From Acetatifactor muris (GTDB lineage Bacteria; Bacillota; Clostridia; Lachnospirales; Lachnospiraceae), in assembly GCF_024623325.1 (NCBI RefSeq), contig NZ_JANJZD010000008.1, positions 152,635 through 216,634 of the forward strand: a DNA stretch of 64,000 bases. Reading direction: 5' to 3'. Of the stretch, positions 44,649 through 52,823 are shown one piece after another. The notes under the pieces are model-generated. The model was given only the letters and a program-made list of their open reading frames with translations. It did no database searches and was not told the origin of the DNA. Numbering within the stretch: the stretch's first letter is position 1; the number at the start of each line of letters is the position of its first letter. Made by a program: the position numbers and the translations under genes.

Positions 44649-45311
44649 TTATTCTCCCAGCTTATTCTTGATTGCCTCCACAGCCTTCTGATTTGCTTCC
44701 TGGCACAGTCTGATGACTTCTTCCTCACTCTCCGAGTCAATGGCAAACCCGCCCAGCTGCACAAAAATCACATACTGGCCGCTCTTCTCCACCTGAGACG
44801 CCTGAACCTTCCCCAGATTCATCGGGTACTGCATGGTGTCATTCACGTTCGCCTCACGATATGCATTCAGCGCCGCTTCCACTTCGTCCACCTTATCTTC
44901 CTTTGCCCTGACAATGATCAGTTCGTCCACATTGTTGCTGATCATGGGTCTCTCCGCCAGATAATCTTCATACATATCTGCCTTCAGCCCATAGTACGTC
45001 TCGGCCATCTGTGCGTCCATTGCCATGTCCGGCCAGTAACCCTCCTGTCCCACAGCTTCAATCACTGCCGCTTTCAGGCCTTCCATCTCTTCGCTCCAGC
45101 CCTGAGCGGCGTCGCTTCCGCCTTCTTCCGGAACACTCTCAGAGGTTGATTCGTCCTCTGCCGGCGAACTGCTCTCCGCGCTGCTCTCGTCTGCGGTACT
45201 GCTCTCTTCTGCGGTACTCGACCCGACGCTGCTTTCATCCTTGTCATCACCGCAGCCGGCAAGCGTCAGAGCCAGCGCACCCATGCATAACAAAAGTGTG
45301 ATTTTTTTCAT
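44649..45311 (-). CDS. DUF4358 lipoprotein
   Basis: A 220-residue lipoprotein. The signal ends in the lipobox LTLAGC (Cys near residue 20), followed by a Ser/Glu-rich linker (about 22-70) and a DUF4358 domain of about 150 residues (LADVEELIIVRAKEDKVDEVEAALNAYREA and KSGQYVIFVQLG features). The domain often occurs next to MBOAT and DHHW genes in Clostridia, which is the case here. The function is unknown; it may be an accessory of the O-acylation complex. It is the first gene of its operon and has a promoter upstream. Confidence 0.88.
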   Translation of the reverse strand: MKKITLLLCMGALALTLAGCGDDKDESSVGSSTAEESSTADESSAESSSPAEDESTSESVPEEGGSDAAQGWSEEMEGLKAAVIEAVGQEGYWPDMAMDAQMAETYYGLKADMYEDYLAERPMISNNVDELIIVRAKEDKVDEVEAALNAYREANVNDTMQYPMNLGKVQASQVEKSGQYVIFVQLGGFAIDSESEEEVIRLCQEANQKAVEAIKNKLGE

Positions 45312-45391
45312 AATAGTTTCTATTCCTCCTTACTTTCCTTTCGCAGAATTCCCTGAAACAAAGTTTATCCTGTTTCGAAAATCCTAAACCT

Positions 45392-45419
45392 ATTCTACCA
45401 TGATTTTTCCAGAATACAA
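45392..45419 (-). promoter_or_regulatory. Promoter of the O-acylation operon
   Basis: TTGTAT (45414-45419), 16 bases, TAGAAT (45392-45397) on the minus strand, about 80 bases before the DUF4358 gene. Confidence 0.6.
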
Positions 45420-45467
45420 TAAACACTTTCTTAAATTAAGTTTATGAACAGGTGAAAGGAAAAGCCT

Positions 45468-46310
45468 CTATGGAACCGGCACCAGCTTCCCGTGGAGAAC
45501 GTACCGTGCATCCTGAAAAGAATAGGCGCATGTAGACAGCACCACATACTGATCATTCCTGCTCAGACTTATTTCTTCCCGGGCATCCGGTCCGGTCATG
45601 TTGAAGTCTGCCTCAAAATCCGATTTCTCCATGCACTGCTTCAGGTACTCCTCCAGTTCATCGCAGGAATCCGGAAAAATGGTGTAAGTATCCGATGCGG
45701 CCGAAGTGGTATAGCCGGCAAAGAGCAGGATCCGGTAATTCTGTTGGGGAGTCAGCAGCCACATGACAGGATGTTCTTCATAGTATTCCTGTTCCGCCCA
45801 TTCATCCAGGGAGGCGAACATGGAACCGTTTTTCATATGATGGCCGTAAATTATGGTATTCGAATCCCCAAAGCCCGGCTGATTGGCCGCATCCACGAAG
45901 ATGGAACCGGCGTTGTGCGTCTGTCGGTTCATGTTGCGGTGCAGATAATAGTCATTATCCTCCCCCTGCAGCACCGGATAATTGATGACGGTGCCTTCGC
46001 AGTAAATCCAGCCCACCACATCGCCGTTGACCTCCCGGAGCCTGGGGAAATCCACTTCCAGCGGAGCCCCGGCCCAACCGTTTAGAGTCTCTGCTTCTTC
46101 CACCGCTTCTGCTCCGGTGGGCAGCCCGGAGGCATCCGAAGTCCCGAAGCCTCCTCCGTCTGTCACAGGACGGGTATACGCTTCCGCAGCCTGCTCATAC
46201 ACCCTGTCTTCCTGCTCATATTTCTGATATGTAAAAAATATGACGCCGCCGGCCGTACAGAAAACGACCAGCAACAGCGCCATGATGATATGTCTTATTT
46301 TTTTATTCAT
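45468..46310 (-). CDS. srtB: Class B sortase
   Basis: A 280-residue sortase with an N-terminal membrane anchor (about 8-27). The catalytic His is in IIYGHHMKNGSMFASLDEW (near 154), the Cys in VVLSTCAYSF (near 259) and the Arg in DARYVLHGKLV eight residues later. The spacing and the helix-containing insertion (DSCDELEEYLKQCMEKS) are typical of class B. Start ATG 46310, ten bases after the SipW gene stop; a longer frame upstream overlaps sipW. It probably anchors one or both membrane-anchored proteins encoded upstream (46848-48714), whose sorting signals are unusual. It is the last gene of the pilus locus. Confidence 0.93.
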   Translation of the reverse strand: MNKKIRHIIMALLLVVFCTAGGVIFFTYQKYEQEDRVYEQAAEAYTRPVTDGGGFGTSDASGLPTGAEAVEEAETLNGWAGAPLEVDFPRLREVNGDVVGWIYCEGTVINYPVLQGEDNDYYLHRNMNRQTHNAGSIFVDAANQPGFGDSNTIIYGHHMKNGSMFASLDEWAEQEYYEEHPVMWLLTPQQNYRILLFAGYTTSAASDTYTIFPDSCDELEEYLKQCMEKSDFEADFNMTGPDAREEISLSRNDQYVVLSTCAYSFQDARYVLHGKLVPVP

Positions 46311-46320
46311 ATTCTTGATT

Positions 46321-46851
46321 TCACTCCGCCTTCTCTTCAGTCCCGTTTTGTTTCTCCCGGGCCCTGTCCCGCAGTCTGGCTGCCAGCATGTTGAACATGA
46401 CACCGCATGCTGCATAGCAGACCACATAGATTTTTCCAACGCCGCTGGTGTAAATCACCAGCAGCTGCCCGATAAAAGGAATATGATATTTCACACGTCC
46501 CACCAGACTGGCATAGGAAATGGTATTAAGGTCTTCCTGCTGGTTGGCATCCCCTTTGGTGACGAATTCGCCCTCCACCAGGCGGTTTTGAACCACGCGG
46601 TGGGTGACGGCGGACCCTCCGCTGTAGAAGACAATAATCTCACCTTCCCGGACTTCCGCAGGCTGCGCCGGTTCCACATAGACCAGACTTCCCACCGGAA
46701 TCTCCGGTTCCATGCTGCCGCTGATGATATTGTAAGCCTGGTATCCCATAAGGCGGGGGATTGTGACCGGAATGAAGGTAGCTATTACGGACAGCAGAAT
46801 CAGGATTCCCAGTATGTTGCAGAGAGCCGCTGCAATTTTTCTTCCCCTCAT
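46321..46851 (-). CDS. sipW: SipW/ER-type signal peptidase I (S26B)
   Basis: A 176-residue signal peptidase with two membrane helices (about 8-30 and 138-160). The catalytic Ser is in ISGSMEPEI (S46) and the general base is His in VTHRVV (H84) rather than Lys, which places it in the ER/SipW type. In Bacillus SipW processes TasA and TapA, and two TasA-like proteins with SipW-type signals are encoded upstream (48729-50358). It overlaps the MucBP protein gene by four bases. Confidence 0.94.
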   Translation of the reverse strand: MRGRKIAAALCNILGILILLSVIATFIPVTIPRLMGYQAYNIISGSMEPEIPVGSLVYVEPAQPAEVREGEIIVFYSGGSAVTHRVVQNRLVEGEFVTKGDANQQEDLNTISYASLVGRVKYHIPFIGQLLVIYTSGVGKIYVVCYAACGVMFNMLAARLRDRAREKQNGTEEKAE

Positions 46852-47939
46852 ATCTTTCCTCCGCTTTGGGACACATTCTCTTTATCCTTCCTGCGGGACT
46901 TTGCAAGCCACCAGATGCCTCCTCCCAGGGTGAGCAGGAAGATACCAAACAGCAGAATCTTCACAGGCAGAGGGATGTTCACCAGAAAAGCATTGCCGCT
47001 GAGCATACTGATCAGTTTGTTCTCTTCCCCGTCAAACTCGGCAAGCGGCACATCTTCATCATCCAAGTCTATGGTCTCCTGAGGCCCGGCCTGTGGAACA
47101 GGTTCGTCGGGAAGCTCTGTCTGGTCCCCTCCGCCGCCCTCCGGAGCCCCACCGCCTTCCCCGGGCAGCACGGTGACGGTTCCTTCCTGCTGTTCTCCGA
47201 CAGGGCCGGTCGTTCCGGCATCACCGGGAATCGTAATCACATTGGTACCCGGCTCCGGCACACGGCTGTACACGAAGGTAAACACATTATCCGCCGCATT
47301 GGCTGACAGCGTTTTGGTCAGATTGTAGGCCTGTGGCTGGTACCCGTCAAAATACTGGTAGGAAACCACCGGTTTGTCGCCCACAGTCCCATAGTATCTG
47401 TCACTTTCACGTAAGGGATTTCCCGCTTCATCTACATAATGAATGGTATATTCCACCGCATCCTTCATCAGCCCGTAAGCAATCACATAGTCTCTGTCGC
47501 ACTCTACCGTTTCGGATCCGATTCTCTCACTGTTGTCCTTACCGCTTTCCCGGGAACCGATGATATTATATTTGCTCTCTGTCCTGAACCGTATCGTCGT
47601 GGTTTGTGCCGGATCATTGGTTTCTCCCCGCCGGACAGTCAGGACAAAATAATTATACTGATTTTCCGGGGACGTATCCCCGCCGGAAACGCTGTCCCCC
47701 TTTTGCTGTAATGTGTAACTGACACTGACACGTTCCCCATATTCCAGGCCGCTCAGCATAAACGTCCTGCCGTCCTCCGTGATGCGGCCGTTTCCGCCGG
47801 TACATTCCGTCATGACACCCTGCTGTCCGGCATAAATGCGGATAGTATAGGTATTCTCTGCCGCTTTCACAGGAAAACATATGGTGTGAAGCAGCAGGAC
47901 CGAGAGCAGCACGCCCAGCAATGCTTTCATCTTTCTCAT
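46848..47939 (-). CDS. Surface protein with MucBP domain and C-terminal membrane anchor
   Basis: A 363-residue exported protein. Signal peptide (about 1-26), beta-rich region, a MucBP-type domain (YTIHYVDEAGNPLRESDRYYGTVGD ... YVYSRVP-like end, about 158-230), then a Gly/Pro/Glu-rich linker. The C-terminal hydrophobic segment (LPVKILLFGIFLLTLGGGIWWL, about 324-346) is followed by a basic tail (AKSRRKDKE). No LPxTG box is present; only the TM and charged tail of a sorting signal are seen. MucBP domains bind mucin or similar ligands in other bacteria. It starts one base after the gene upstream and is followed by sipW and srtB, so SrtB is its likely partner if it is processed. Confidence 0.8.
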   Translation of the reverse strand: MRKMKALLGVLLSVLLLHTICFPVKAAENTYTIRIYAGQQGVMTECTGGNGRITEDGRTFMLSGLEYGERVSVSYTLQQKGDSVSGGDTSPENQYNYFVLTVRRGETNDPAQTTTIRFRTESKYNIIGSRESGKDNSERIGSETVECDRDYVIAYGLMKDAVEYTIHYVDEAGNPLRESDRYYGTVGDKPVVSYQYFDGYQPQAYNLTKTLSANAADNVFTFVYSRVPEPGTNVITIPGDAGTTGPVGEQQEGTVTVLPGEGGGAPEGGGGDQTELPDEPVPQAGPQETIDLDDEDVPLAEFDGEENKLISMLSGNAFLVNIPLPVKILLFGIFLLTLGGGIWWLAKSRRKDKENVSQSGGKI

Positions 47940-47940
47940 G

Positions 47941-48714
47941 TCATGGGGCCTCCTTTTTCTCTTTTCTGTTCTGTTTCACCCCATATACGGCCAACAGTAA
48001 GAACAACAGACCGCTGACCCCCATGGCAATTACATAGGGTATCAGGTTGGTATCATCCCCTGTGCGGACCAGCCCGGTTCTCCCCGGGCTGCCGGGCTGC
48101 GGTGTGGCCGGAGGCCCTTCTTCTGTCACTGTGACAGGTTCCGGACGGACTTCCACCGCAAACTGCATCCGCAGATCTGCCAGCGTATCCTGATAGGCAT
48201 TGCCCTGTGTCTCACCATCCAGGGCCACCCGCAGAGTAATACTGCCGCCCTGACCGGGATATAAAGTATCCAGATAGACATAATCTTCCTTCAATGCATC
48301 CGTGGCGTCCCGCAGACCCTCGGAGCCGTCGCCGCCCACAGTATCACTGTCAAAAAGCACCACAGACCGATTGGCTCCTGTATAAGCCAGGTAATAGGTG
48401 TAGGCACCGCCTCCTGTGGCGGAATTTTCACTGGTATCCTCCAGGGACCGCACCACCTCGTTGGTCAGATACCAATCCGTCATCTTGCCGTTCTGATTGC
48501 CCAGCTCCAGCGTAAAGGTAATATTGTCACCGGGCTGCATACCGGATATGGCTTCGTCTATACTTTTCTGGCCGAAATTGCTGTCCATCCTGCTGTCAGC
48601 CGTAAATGTGACCTTCCACCCCGCCTGCCCCAGCAGATCGTCTGCCCGGGCTTCCGCGCCTGTGAAGAGAAACAGGCCACAGGCCAGAAGCAGACCCATA
48701 CACTTTTTCTTCAT
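47941..48714 (-). CDS. Exported surface protein with non-canonical sorting signal (VRTGD)
   Basis: A 257-residue protein. Signal peptide (MKKKCMGLLLACGLFLFTGAEARA), a beta-sandwich-like domain with PGDNITFTLELGNQNGK and LYPGQGGSITLRVAL, a Pro/Thr/Glu linker, then LVRTGDDTN followed by a hydrophobic segment (LIPYVIAMGVSGLLFLLLAVYG) and basic tail. VRTGD replaces the usual LPxTG. The GAGGAGG before ATG 48714 fixes the start. It lies just downstream of two SipW-type proteins and upstream of sipW/srtB. The function is unknown; probably a wall-linked component of the same fibre. Confidence 0.78.
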   Translation of the reverse strand: MKKKCMGLLLACGLFLFTGAEARADDLLGQAGWKVTFTADSRMDSNFGQKSIDEAISGMQPGDNITFTLELGNQNGKMTDWYLTNEVVRSLEDTSENSATGGGAYTYYLAYTGANRSVVLFDSDTVGGDGSEGLRDATDALKEDYVYLDTLYPGQGGSITLRVALDGETQGNAYQDTLADLRMQFAVEVRPEPVTVTEEGPPATPQPGSPGRTGLVRTGDDTNLIPYVIAMGVSGLLFLLLAVYGVKQNRKEKKEAP

Positions 48715-48728
48715 ATTCGTCGCCTCCT

Positions 48729-49688
48729 CTACTTCACAGAAATCAGGCTTCCATTGCTGTCGATTTCCACCTCGCGCCCCCATGCACTCCAGATGGCATC
48801 CTCCGCGCTGTGGGTCTGCACCGCGTCCACCTGGGCTCTGATTCTGAATTCCGCCCCGTCATAGACATAGGTGGTGGTAATGGTGGTATATGCTCCGTTG
48901 GTCTCCGTGGTCTCGTAAACCGCATCTGCCACGGAAGGGTCGATCCTCAGATAATCCGTCAAATCCGCCGTTCTGGTCTGAGCCGGATCCACACCCTCGC
49001 CGGGCGCTTTCAGAATCTCCCGGTAATACAGAACGGTACGCTCCCTGGTGGAGGAATCCGTATCCAGAATCCAGGGCTGGTTTTCTCCGCTGAGACCGCA
49101 GTTAATCAGATGCAGGTCAATCAGGTCCGGAGACAGTTCCGGAAGCTTCGTTCTGATGACACGGCCTTCTCCGTCCCGTCTGAGATTCCCCGCCTCATCC
49201 TCTTCCGGCGGGTTGACCCAGTATTTATAAATGGTGACGCGGACATACTGGTCAATGTCACCTGTATTCTCCACATACAGCTTTTCCTCATACTTCCTGC
49301 CGGGCTGCATCTCTTCCCCCGGAGCCAGCAGATCTGTCAGAAGGGAATTGTCCGCTTCGTTCTTCAGCTCATCCACATCCCAGTAACCGGTTTCTTCCGC
49401 GTCGTAATTTCTCCAGGATACCCGCTTCGGCGCATTGTCACCGCACTGTTCATACAGACTCACCCCGATATTAAACATCTGAACCCGGGAATTATAATAC
49501 TCGGAAGTATAGGTAAGTACCGCTCTGGCACTGCCTATGGTGCTTCCCAGAAGCATCACCACGGCCAGGCCGAACAGTACTATGGTCACTGCCGGAGAAG
49601 CCAGAAATTTCTTCCATTTGCGGAATCCGCTCCCCGACTTTCCCGTTTCCTTCGTCCGGGCTGACCGGGTCTTCTTATTCTCCGACAT
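48729..49688 (-). CDS. TasA-like protein with SipW-type signal, larger
   Basis: A 319-residue protein with a long basic N terminus (about 1-27), a hydrophobic segment (FLASPAVTIVLFGLAVVMLLGSTIGSARA) and the SipW/TasA-type junction AVLTYTSEYYNSRVQMFNIGVSLYE. The mature part has a linker with CGDNAPKRV and the recurrent TasA-family phrase LAPGEEMQPGRKYEEKLYVENTGDIDQYVRVTI. The first 14 bases of this gene overlap the end of the previous gene. In Bacillus, TasA-like proteins form biofilm fibres; here the protein may build a second fibre or a base for the pilus (inference). Confidence 0.8.
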   Translation of the reverse strand: MSENKKTRSARTKETGKSGSGFRKWKKFLASPAVTIVLFGLAVVMLLGSTIGSARAVLTYTSEYYNSRVQMFNIGVSLYEQCGDNAPKRVSWRNYDAEETGYWDVDELKNEADNSLLTDLLAPGEEMQPGRKYEEKLYVENTGDIDQYVRVTIYKYWVNPPEEDEAGNLRRDGEGRVIRTKLPELSPDLIDLHLINCGLSGENQPWILDTDSSTRERTVLYYREILKAPGEGVDPAQTRTADLTDYLRIDPSVADAVYETTETNGAYTTITTTYVYDGAEFRIRAQVDAVQTHSAEDAIWSAWGREVEIDSNGSLISVK

Positions 49689-50358
49689 TTACATCACCTC
49701 CAGCTCCGTTTTCAGAATCACCGCCTGTTCCATTCTGCTCTTCTGTCTCTTTATCAGATATGCTTTCATCGGCCTCCGGCTTCCCTGTGGCCGTCACCAC
49801 ATCCAGCGTCTCCGACCAGTCCGCATAGGGCTCTCCGTTCTCGTCATATCTCACGGGTGTGCTCTCATAAATAACGATTACGTTAAAGCTTTCTCCGTCT
49901 TCCGGTTTTGTCTGACCGGGCTCATTTCCTTCCGGCATGGCGGGAATGTCAATCACCACATCCAACGTGGCGGTAGAGCCGCCTCCCGGCACAATGTCTT
50001 TGTAGTAGTACCAGTCCCCGTCGGCTTCCCCACCCGGAACCACTTTGTTCCAGACACCGCTCTCCTGCGTCCACATTCCCCCGGGGCTGCTCTGGTAAGC
50101 AACCTCATATCTGGCGCAGAATGCTCTGGCCCGAATATAAACCGGTTCCGAATCCGCATCACTTGTGATAATCACATGTTTTGTTCTGGAATCAAAAGTC
50201 TCTGTGATCTCTGTCCGGTCCCCCAGATGGACAGGAAGTCCTCCCTCCGCTGTGGTGTAAGTCGTAAAATAGGCAAGCGCGCCGTTCACTCCCGCGGTCA
50301 GTACAGCGGCCCCGGCCAGAAGAGACAGACATATGTTTCTGATATCTTTACGTTTCAT
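49675..50358 (-). CDS. TasA-like protein with SipW-type signal, smaller
   Basis: A 227-residue protein. Signal RNICLSLLAGAAVLTAGVNGALAYFTTYTTAEGG shows the SipW-type cleavage zone (ALAYFT). The mature domain contains TSDADSEPVYIRARAFC and DVVIDIPAMPEGN, similar to the camelysin/TasA fold, and the protein ends in a Gly/Asp/Glu-rich tail. No membrane or sorting segment is present at the C terminus. It is encoded 14 bases after the 447-aa protein and overlaps the larger TasA-like gene by 14 bases, so these two are tightly coupled. Confidence 0.78.
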   Translation of the reverse strand: MKRKDIRNICLSLLAGAAVLTAGVNGALAYFTTYTTAEGGLPVHLGDRTEITETFDSRTKHVIITSDADSEPVYIRARAFCARYEVAYQSSPGGMWTQESGVWNKVVPGGEADGDWYYYKDIVPGGGSTATLDVVIDIPAMPEGNEPGQTKPEDGESFNVIVIYESTPVRYDENGEPYADWSETLDVVTATGKPEADESISDKETEEQNGTGGDSENGAGGDVNVGE

Positions 50359-50372
50359 CTTCTCTCCCTCCC

Positions 50373-51716
50373 CTACGGTGTATCCACCGTTTCATCTGCA
50401 GGTGTCTGATGATTTTCCTGCGGACTGTTGTCCGAAGACGCCGTTCCTTCCTGACTTCCTTCGCCGCCCACCGTGCCGTCCGCATGAACGGAAGTCCATA
50501 TCCATCTGTCCTGCTCCGCATTGTATGTGAAACGATTGGTGATACCATGACCATCCACATGGCGCCCATTGTAATAATTGGTGAAAGTCACCTCGAAAAT
50601 CTGCTCCGCCTCCGTAATCAAAGTGGTCTGTTCATATGCCTCTCTGTCTGTGCCGTCCTCTGTCCCGTCCGGATAGGGACTGTAACCGGGACCGCTGTAG
50701 ACCTCCTTCACTGTCACCCGGGCTCCCACAGGCAGCAGCAGTTCCTCTCCCGGTCTGTATGCGGTTTCGGATCCTGCCCCCGTAAAGTCAATGGCTACCA
50801 CATCCTTATATTCCTTCTGTCCCCCGGCGCCGCTGATCCTGTCTTCCCACACAGCATTTATTTCAAAGATAAAGGTAACCGGCCTGGGGATGTTCTGTCC
50901 TGCCACGGTTTCGAACTCCGGCAGCTCCTTCCTTATCTGCAGGCTGCCGTACCGCATCTGCGCCCGGGCCTTCAGCACAGGTTCCATATGATAGAGCCAG
51001 GGACCGGGATTCGCCGTATTGCTCACCGGATTCCCTTCGGCATCCACATAGGGTTCCTTTCCCGGCAGCGCAATCAATTCCGGCTCAAATGAAAATACAC
51101 AGTCAGGGGAATCTGCCATGGTGACAATTTGCTCCGTTCCGTCGCTGTCCCTGCTGACTGCGGTATATGCCGCCACATCGTTATATGTCACATCCGGATC
51201 CCCGGCGCCTCCTCTCCTGGCAATCAGCAGATACAGACCTGCGTCCAGTTCTCCGATCTCCTGTTTCACGGATTCATTCATTCTGACAGGCGGCGTCTGA
51301 ACCGTCCCGCTGACAGCTCCGGTATCGGCATCCATCGTAATCCCCAACGCAATCCGGACCGCCTTCTGGGCCTGCTGCCTCCAGTCCGCATTTGTCATAT
51401 GCTCAGCAAGCTGCAGGCCTTCTTCTCCTTCATATTGCTCCTCCAGCTCAAACTGATAACCGTCATAGCCAAGTCCGCCTGCTTTATTGGGTACGGCGTC
51501 GGCCACTCTATAGAGATCTATCACCACAGAAGCATTATCAAGCTGCTCCGCCAGCCAGGCATTTCCCTCTCCTGTAAAATTGCCCGGTATCACCGTCAGA
51601 GAGCATTTCTCATCCAGCTTCACAAATTCTGCCGCCCCTCCCGAAAATGACAATGCTGTCACCATACCGAAAACTACTGCCAGCGACATCAGCACCCGTA
51701 TCCATTTACGCTTCAT
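50373..51716 (-). CDS. Secreted pilin-like protein without wall anchor
   Basis: A 447-residue exported protein. Signal peptide (MKRKWIRVLMSLAVVFGMVTALSFSGGAA), then an N-terminal domain like those of pilin subunits (NASVVIDLYRVADAVPNKAGGLGYDGYQFELEEQY, LDAGLYLLIARRG) and a second Ig-like domain (GSLQIRKELPEFETVAGQNIPRPVTFIFEI..., about 255-370) of Cna-B style. The C terminus is Ser/Gln/Thr-rich (SSDNSPQENHQTPADE) and the frame simply stops, with no LPxTG, membrane helix or basic tail, which is unusual for a pilin. It may be a soluble or non-covalently bound subunit, or a truncated one. It starts 13 bases after the signal peptidase gene. Confidence 0.72.
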   Translation of the reverse strand: MKRKWIRVLMSLAVVFGMVTALSFSGGAAEFVKLDEKCSLTVIPGNFTGEGNAWLAEQLDNASVVIDLYRVADAVPNKAGGLGYDGYQFELEEQYEGEEGLQLAEHMTNADWRQQAQKAVRIALGITMDADTGAVSGTVQTPPVRMNESVKQEIGELDAGLYLLIARRGGAGDPDVTYNDVAAYTAVSRDSDGTEQIVTMADSPDCVFSFEPELIALPGKEPYVDAEGNPVSNTANPGPWLYHMEPVLKARAQMRYGSLQIRKELPEFETVAGQNIPRPVTFIFEINAVWEDRISGAGGQKEYKDVVAIDFTGAGSETAYRPGEELLLPVGARVTVKEVYSGPGYSPYPDGTEDGTDREAYEQTTLITEAEQIFEVTFTNYYNGRHVDGHGITNRFTYNAEQDRWIWTSVHADGTVGGEGSQEGTASSDNSPQENHQTPADETVDTP

Positions 51717-51729
51717 AGACGCTTCCCTC

Positions 51730-52332
51730 CTATCTGATCATCCCAATGTCCGTCAAAGGCCAGACACGAAACAATATCTTGCCTACCAGAAATTCCTCAC
51801 TAATACTGCCTATTGTACTGCTCCTGCTGTCCACAGAGGTCTCCCGATGGTCTCCCAGCACAAAAATGCGCCCCTCCGGCACCTGATAGGGGAGCGTAAT
51901 ATCGCATATTCCCAGCGCTTTCTCCGTGACATAGGGCTCTTCCAGCAGTTCGTTGTTCACATACACGTTTCCGTCCTTATCAATGTCCACCCAGTCTCCT
52001 GAAACCGCAATCACGCGCTTTACCAGGATATTATTGTTATAATAAAAAGCTACCACCTCGCCGGTACTGTAGTTCGATCCGTTCAGCGCCACCACAATAT
52101 CTCCGTTCCACAGGGTCTCCGTCATGGAAGTTCCGCTGATCTGTAACACCGGCAGAAAGGTCACTGCCACCAGCATGGCTGCCGCCGCCACAATCAGCAG
52201 CGTGTATATGGTGCTCCGCATCACCCTTCCGAAGGTATGCTTATGAATTTCTTTTTCCAGTTCCGCTTCCAGCTGGCTTAGAGTAGGAGTTTCCAGCACC
52301 TTCTCCTTTTTTTCTTTCTTTTTCCTTCCCAT
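51730..52332 (-). CDS. lepB: Signal peptidase I (S26A, LepB type)
   Basis: A 200-residue signal peptidase. An N-terminal basic part (MGRKKKEKKEK) is followed by one membrane helix (about 45-67). The catalytic Ser is in ISGTSMTETL and the Lys in NNILVKRVIAV; the GDHRETSVDSRS box (box E) is present. It is a Ser/Lys type, unlike the Ser/His SipW protein encoded downstream. Dedicated signal peptidases occur in many pilus loci, where they mature pilins. It starts one base after the coiled-coil gene. Confidence 0.94.
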   Translation of the reverse strand: MGRKKKEKKEKVLETPTLSQLEAELEKEIHKHTFGRVMRSTIYTLLIVAAAAMLVAVTFLPVLQISGTSMTETLWNGDIVVALNGSNYSTGEVVAFYYNNNILVKRVIAVSGDWVDIDKDGNVYVNNELLEEPYVTEKALGICDITLPYQVPEGRIFVLGDHRETSVDSRSSTIGSISEEFLVGKILFRVWPLTDIGMIR

Positions 52333-52333
52333 A

Positions 52334-52774
52334 TTACCCTTTTGCCTGTTCTATCTGAGCCCTTTTTCCGGTTTCATGTGACTCCCGTTCTCTTTCCCGG
52401 ACTTCCCCAGCCTCTTCAGCGGATGTCTCCCGGCCGCCGAGTCTCCTGACATTTTCCAGATACTGGTCCGCCGCCTTCTGGGCAATTTCGAATATCCCGT
52501 TTAGCCGCAGCGCAGCCTCCGCAATGGAGCCCGCTTCCTGAAGCTCAATCCTGCGGGTGGTCCGCTCCGCCTGAAGCGTATCCCGAAGCTCCTGTATCTT
52601 CGCGTCCTTCTGGTCCAGCCTGTTCCGAAGCTTCTCATAATTCTCCCGAAGCTCCGTCATCTGTGCCTCTCTCTCTGTCAGCGTCTGCTTCAGTTCTTCT
52701 GTCTCCCTCACCTGTGCAAGCAGCAGCTGGAGGAGTTCACGTCTGCTGAGCTTATGCATCTCCTTGTCTGTCAT
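52334..52774 (-). CDS. Soluble coiled-coil protein in the pilus operon
   Basis: A 146-residue protein that is predicted to be almost wholly coiled coil (KLSRRELLQLLLAQVRETEELKQTLTE, then LRNRLDQKDAKIQELRDTLQ). It has no signal peptide or membrane helix, so it should be cytoplasmic or peripheral at the membrane. The short helical segment EAALRLNGIFEIAQKAADQYLENVRRL (about 85-112) looks like the conserved core. It lies 49 bases after srtC and one base before lepB, in the middle of the pilus genes, which is odd for a cytosolic protein. No family recognised; a scaffold role for sortase or export is a guess. Confidence 0.7.
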   Translation of the reverse strand: MTDKEMHKLSRRELLQLLLAQVRETEELKQTLTEREAQMTELRENYEKLRNRLDQKDAKIQELRDTLQAERTTRRIELQEAGSIAEAALRLNGIFEIAQKAADQYLENVRRLGGRETSAEEAGEVRERERESHETGKRAQIEQAKG

Positions 52775-52823
52775 GGTATCTGCTTCTCCTCCATCCCGTC
52801 TCTGTGTCCTGTCTGGCAGAAAT

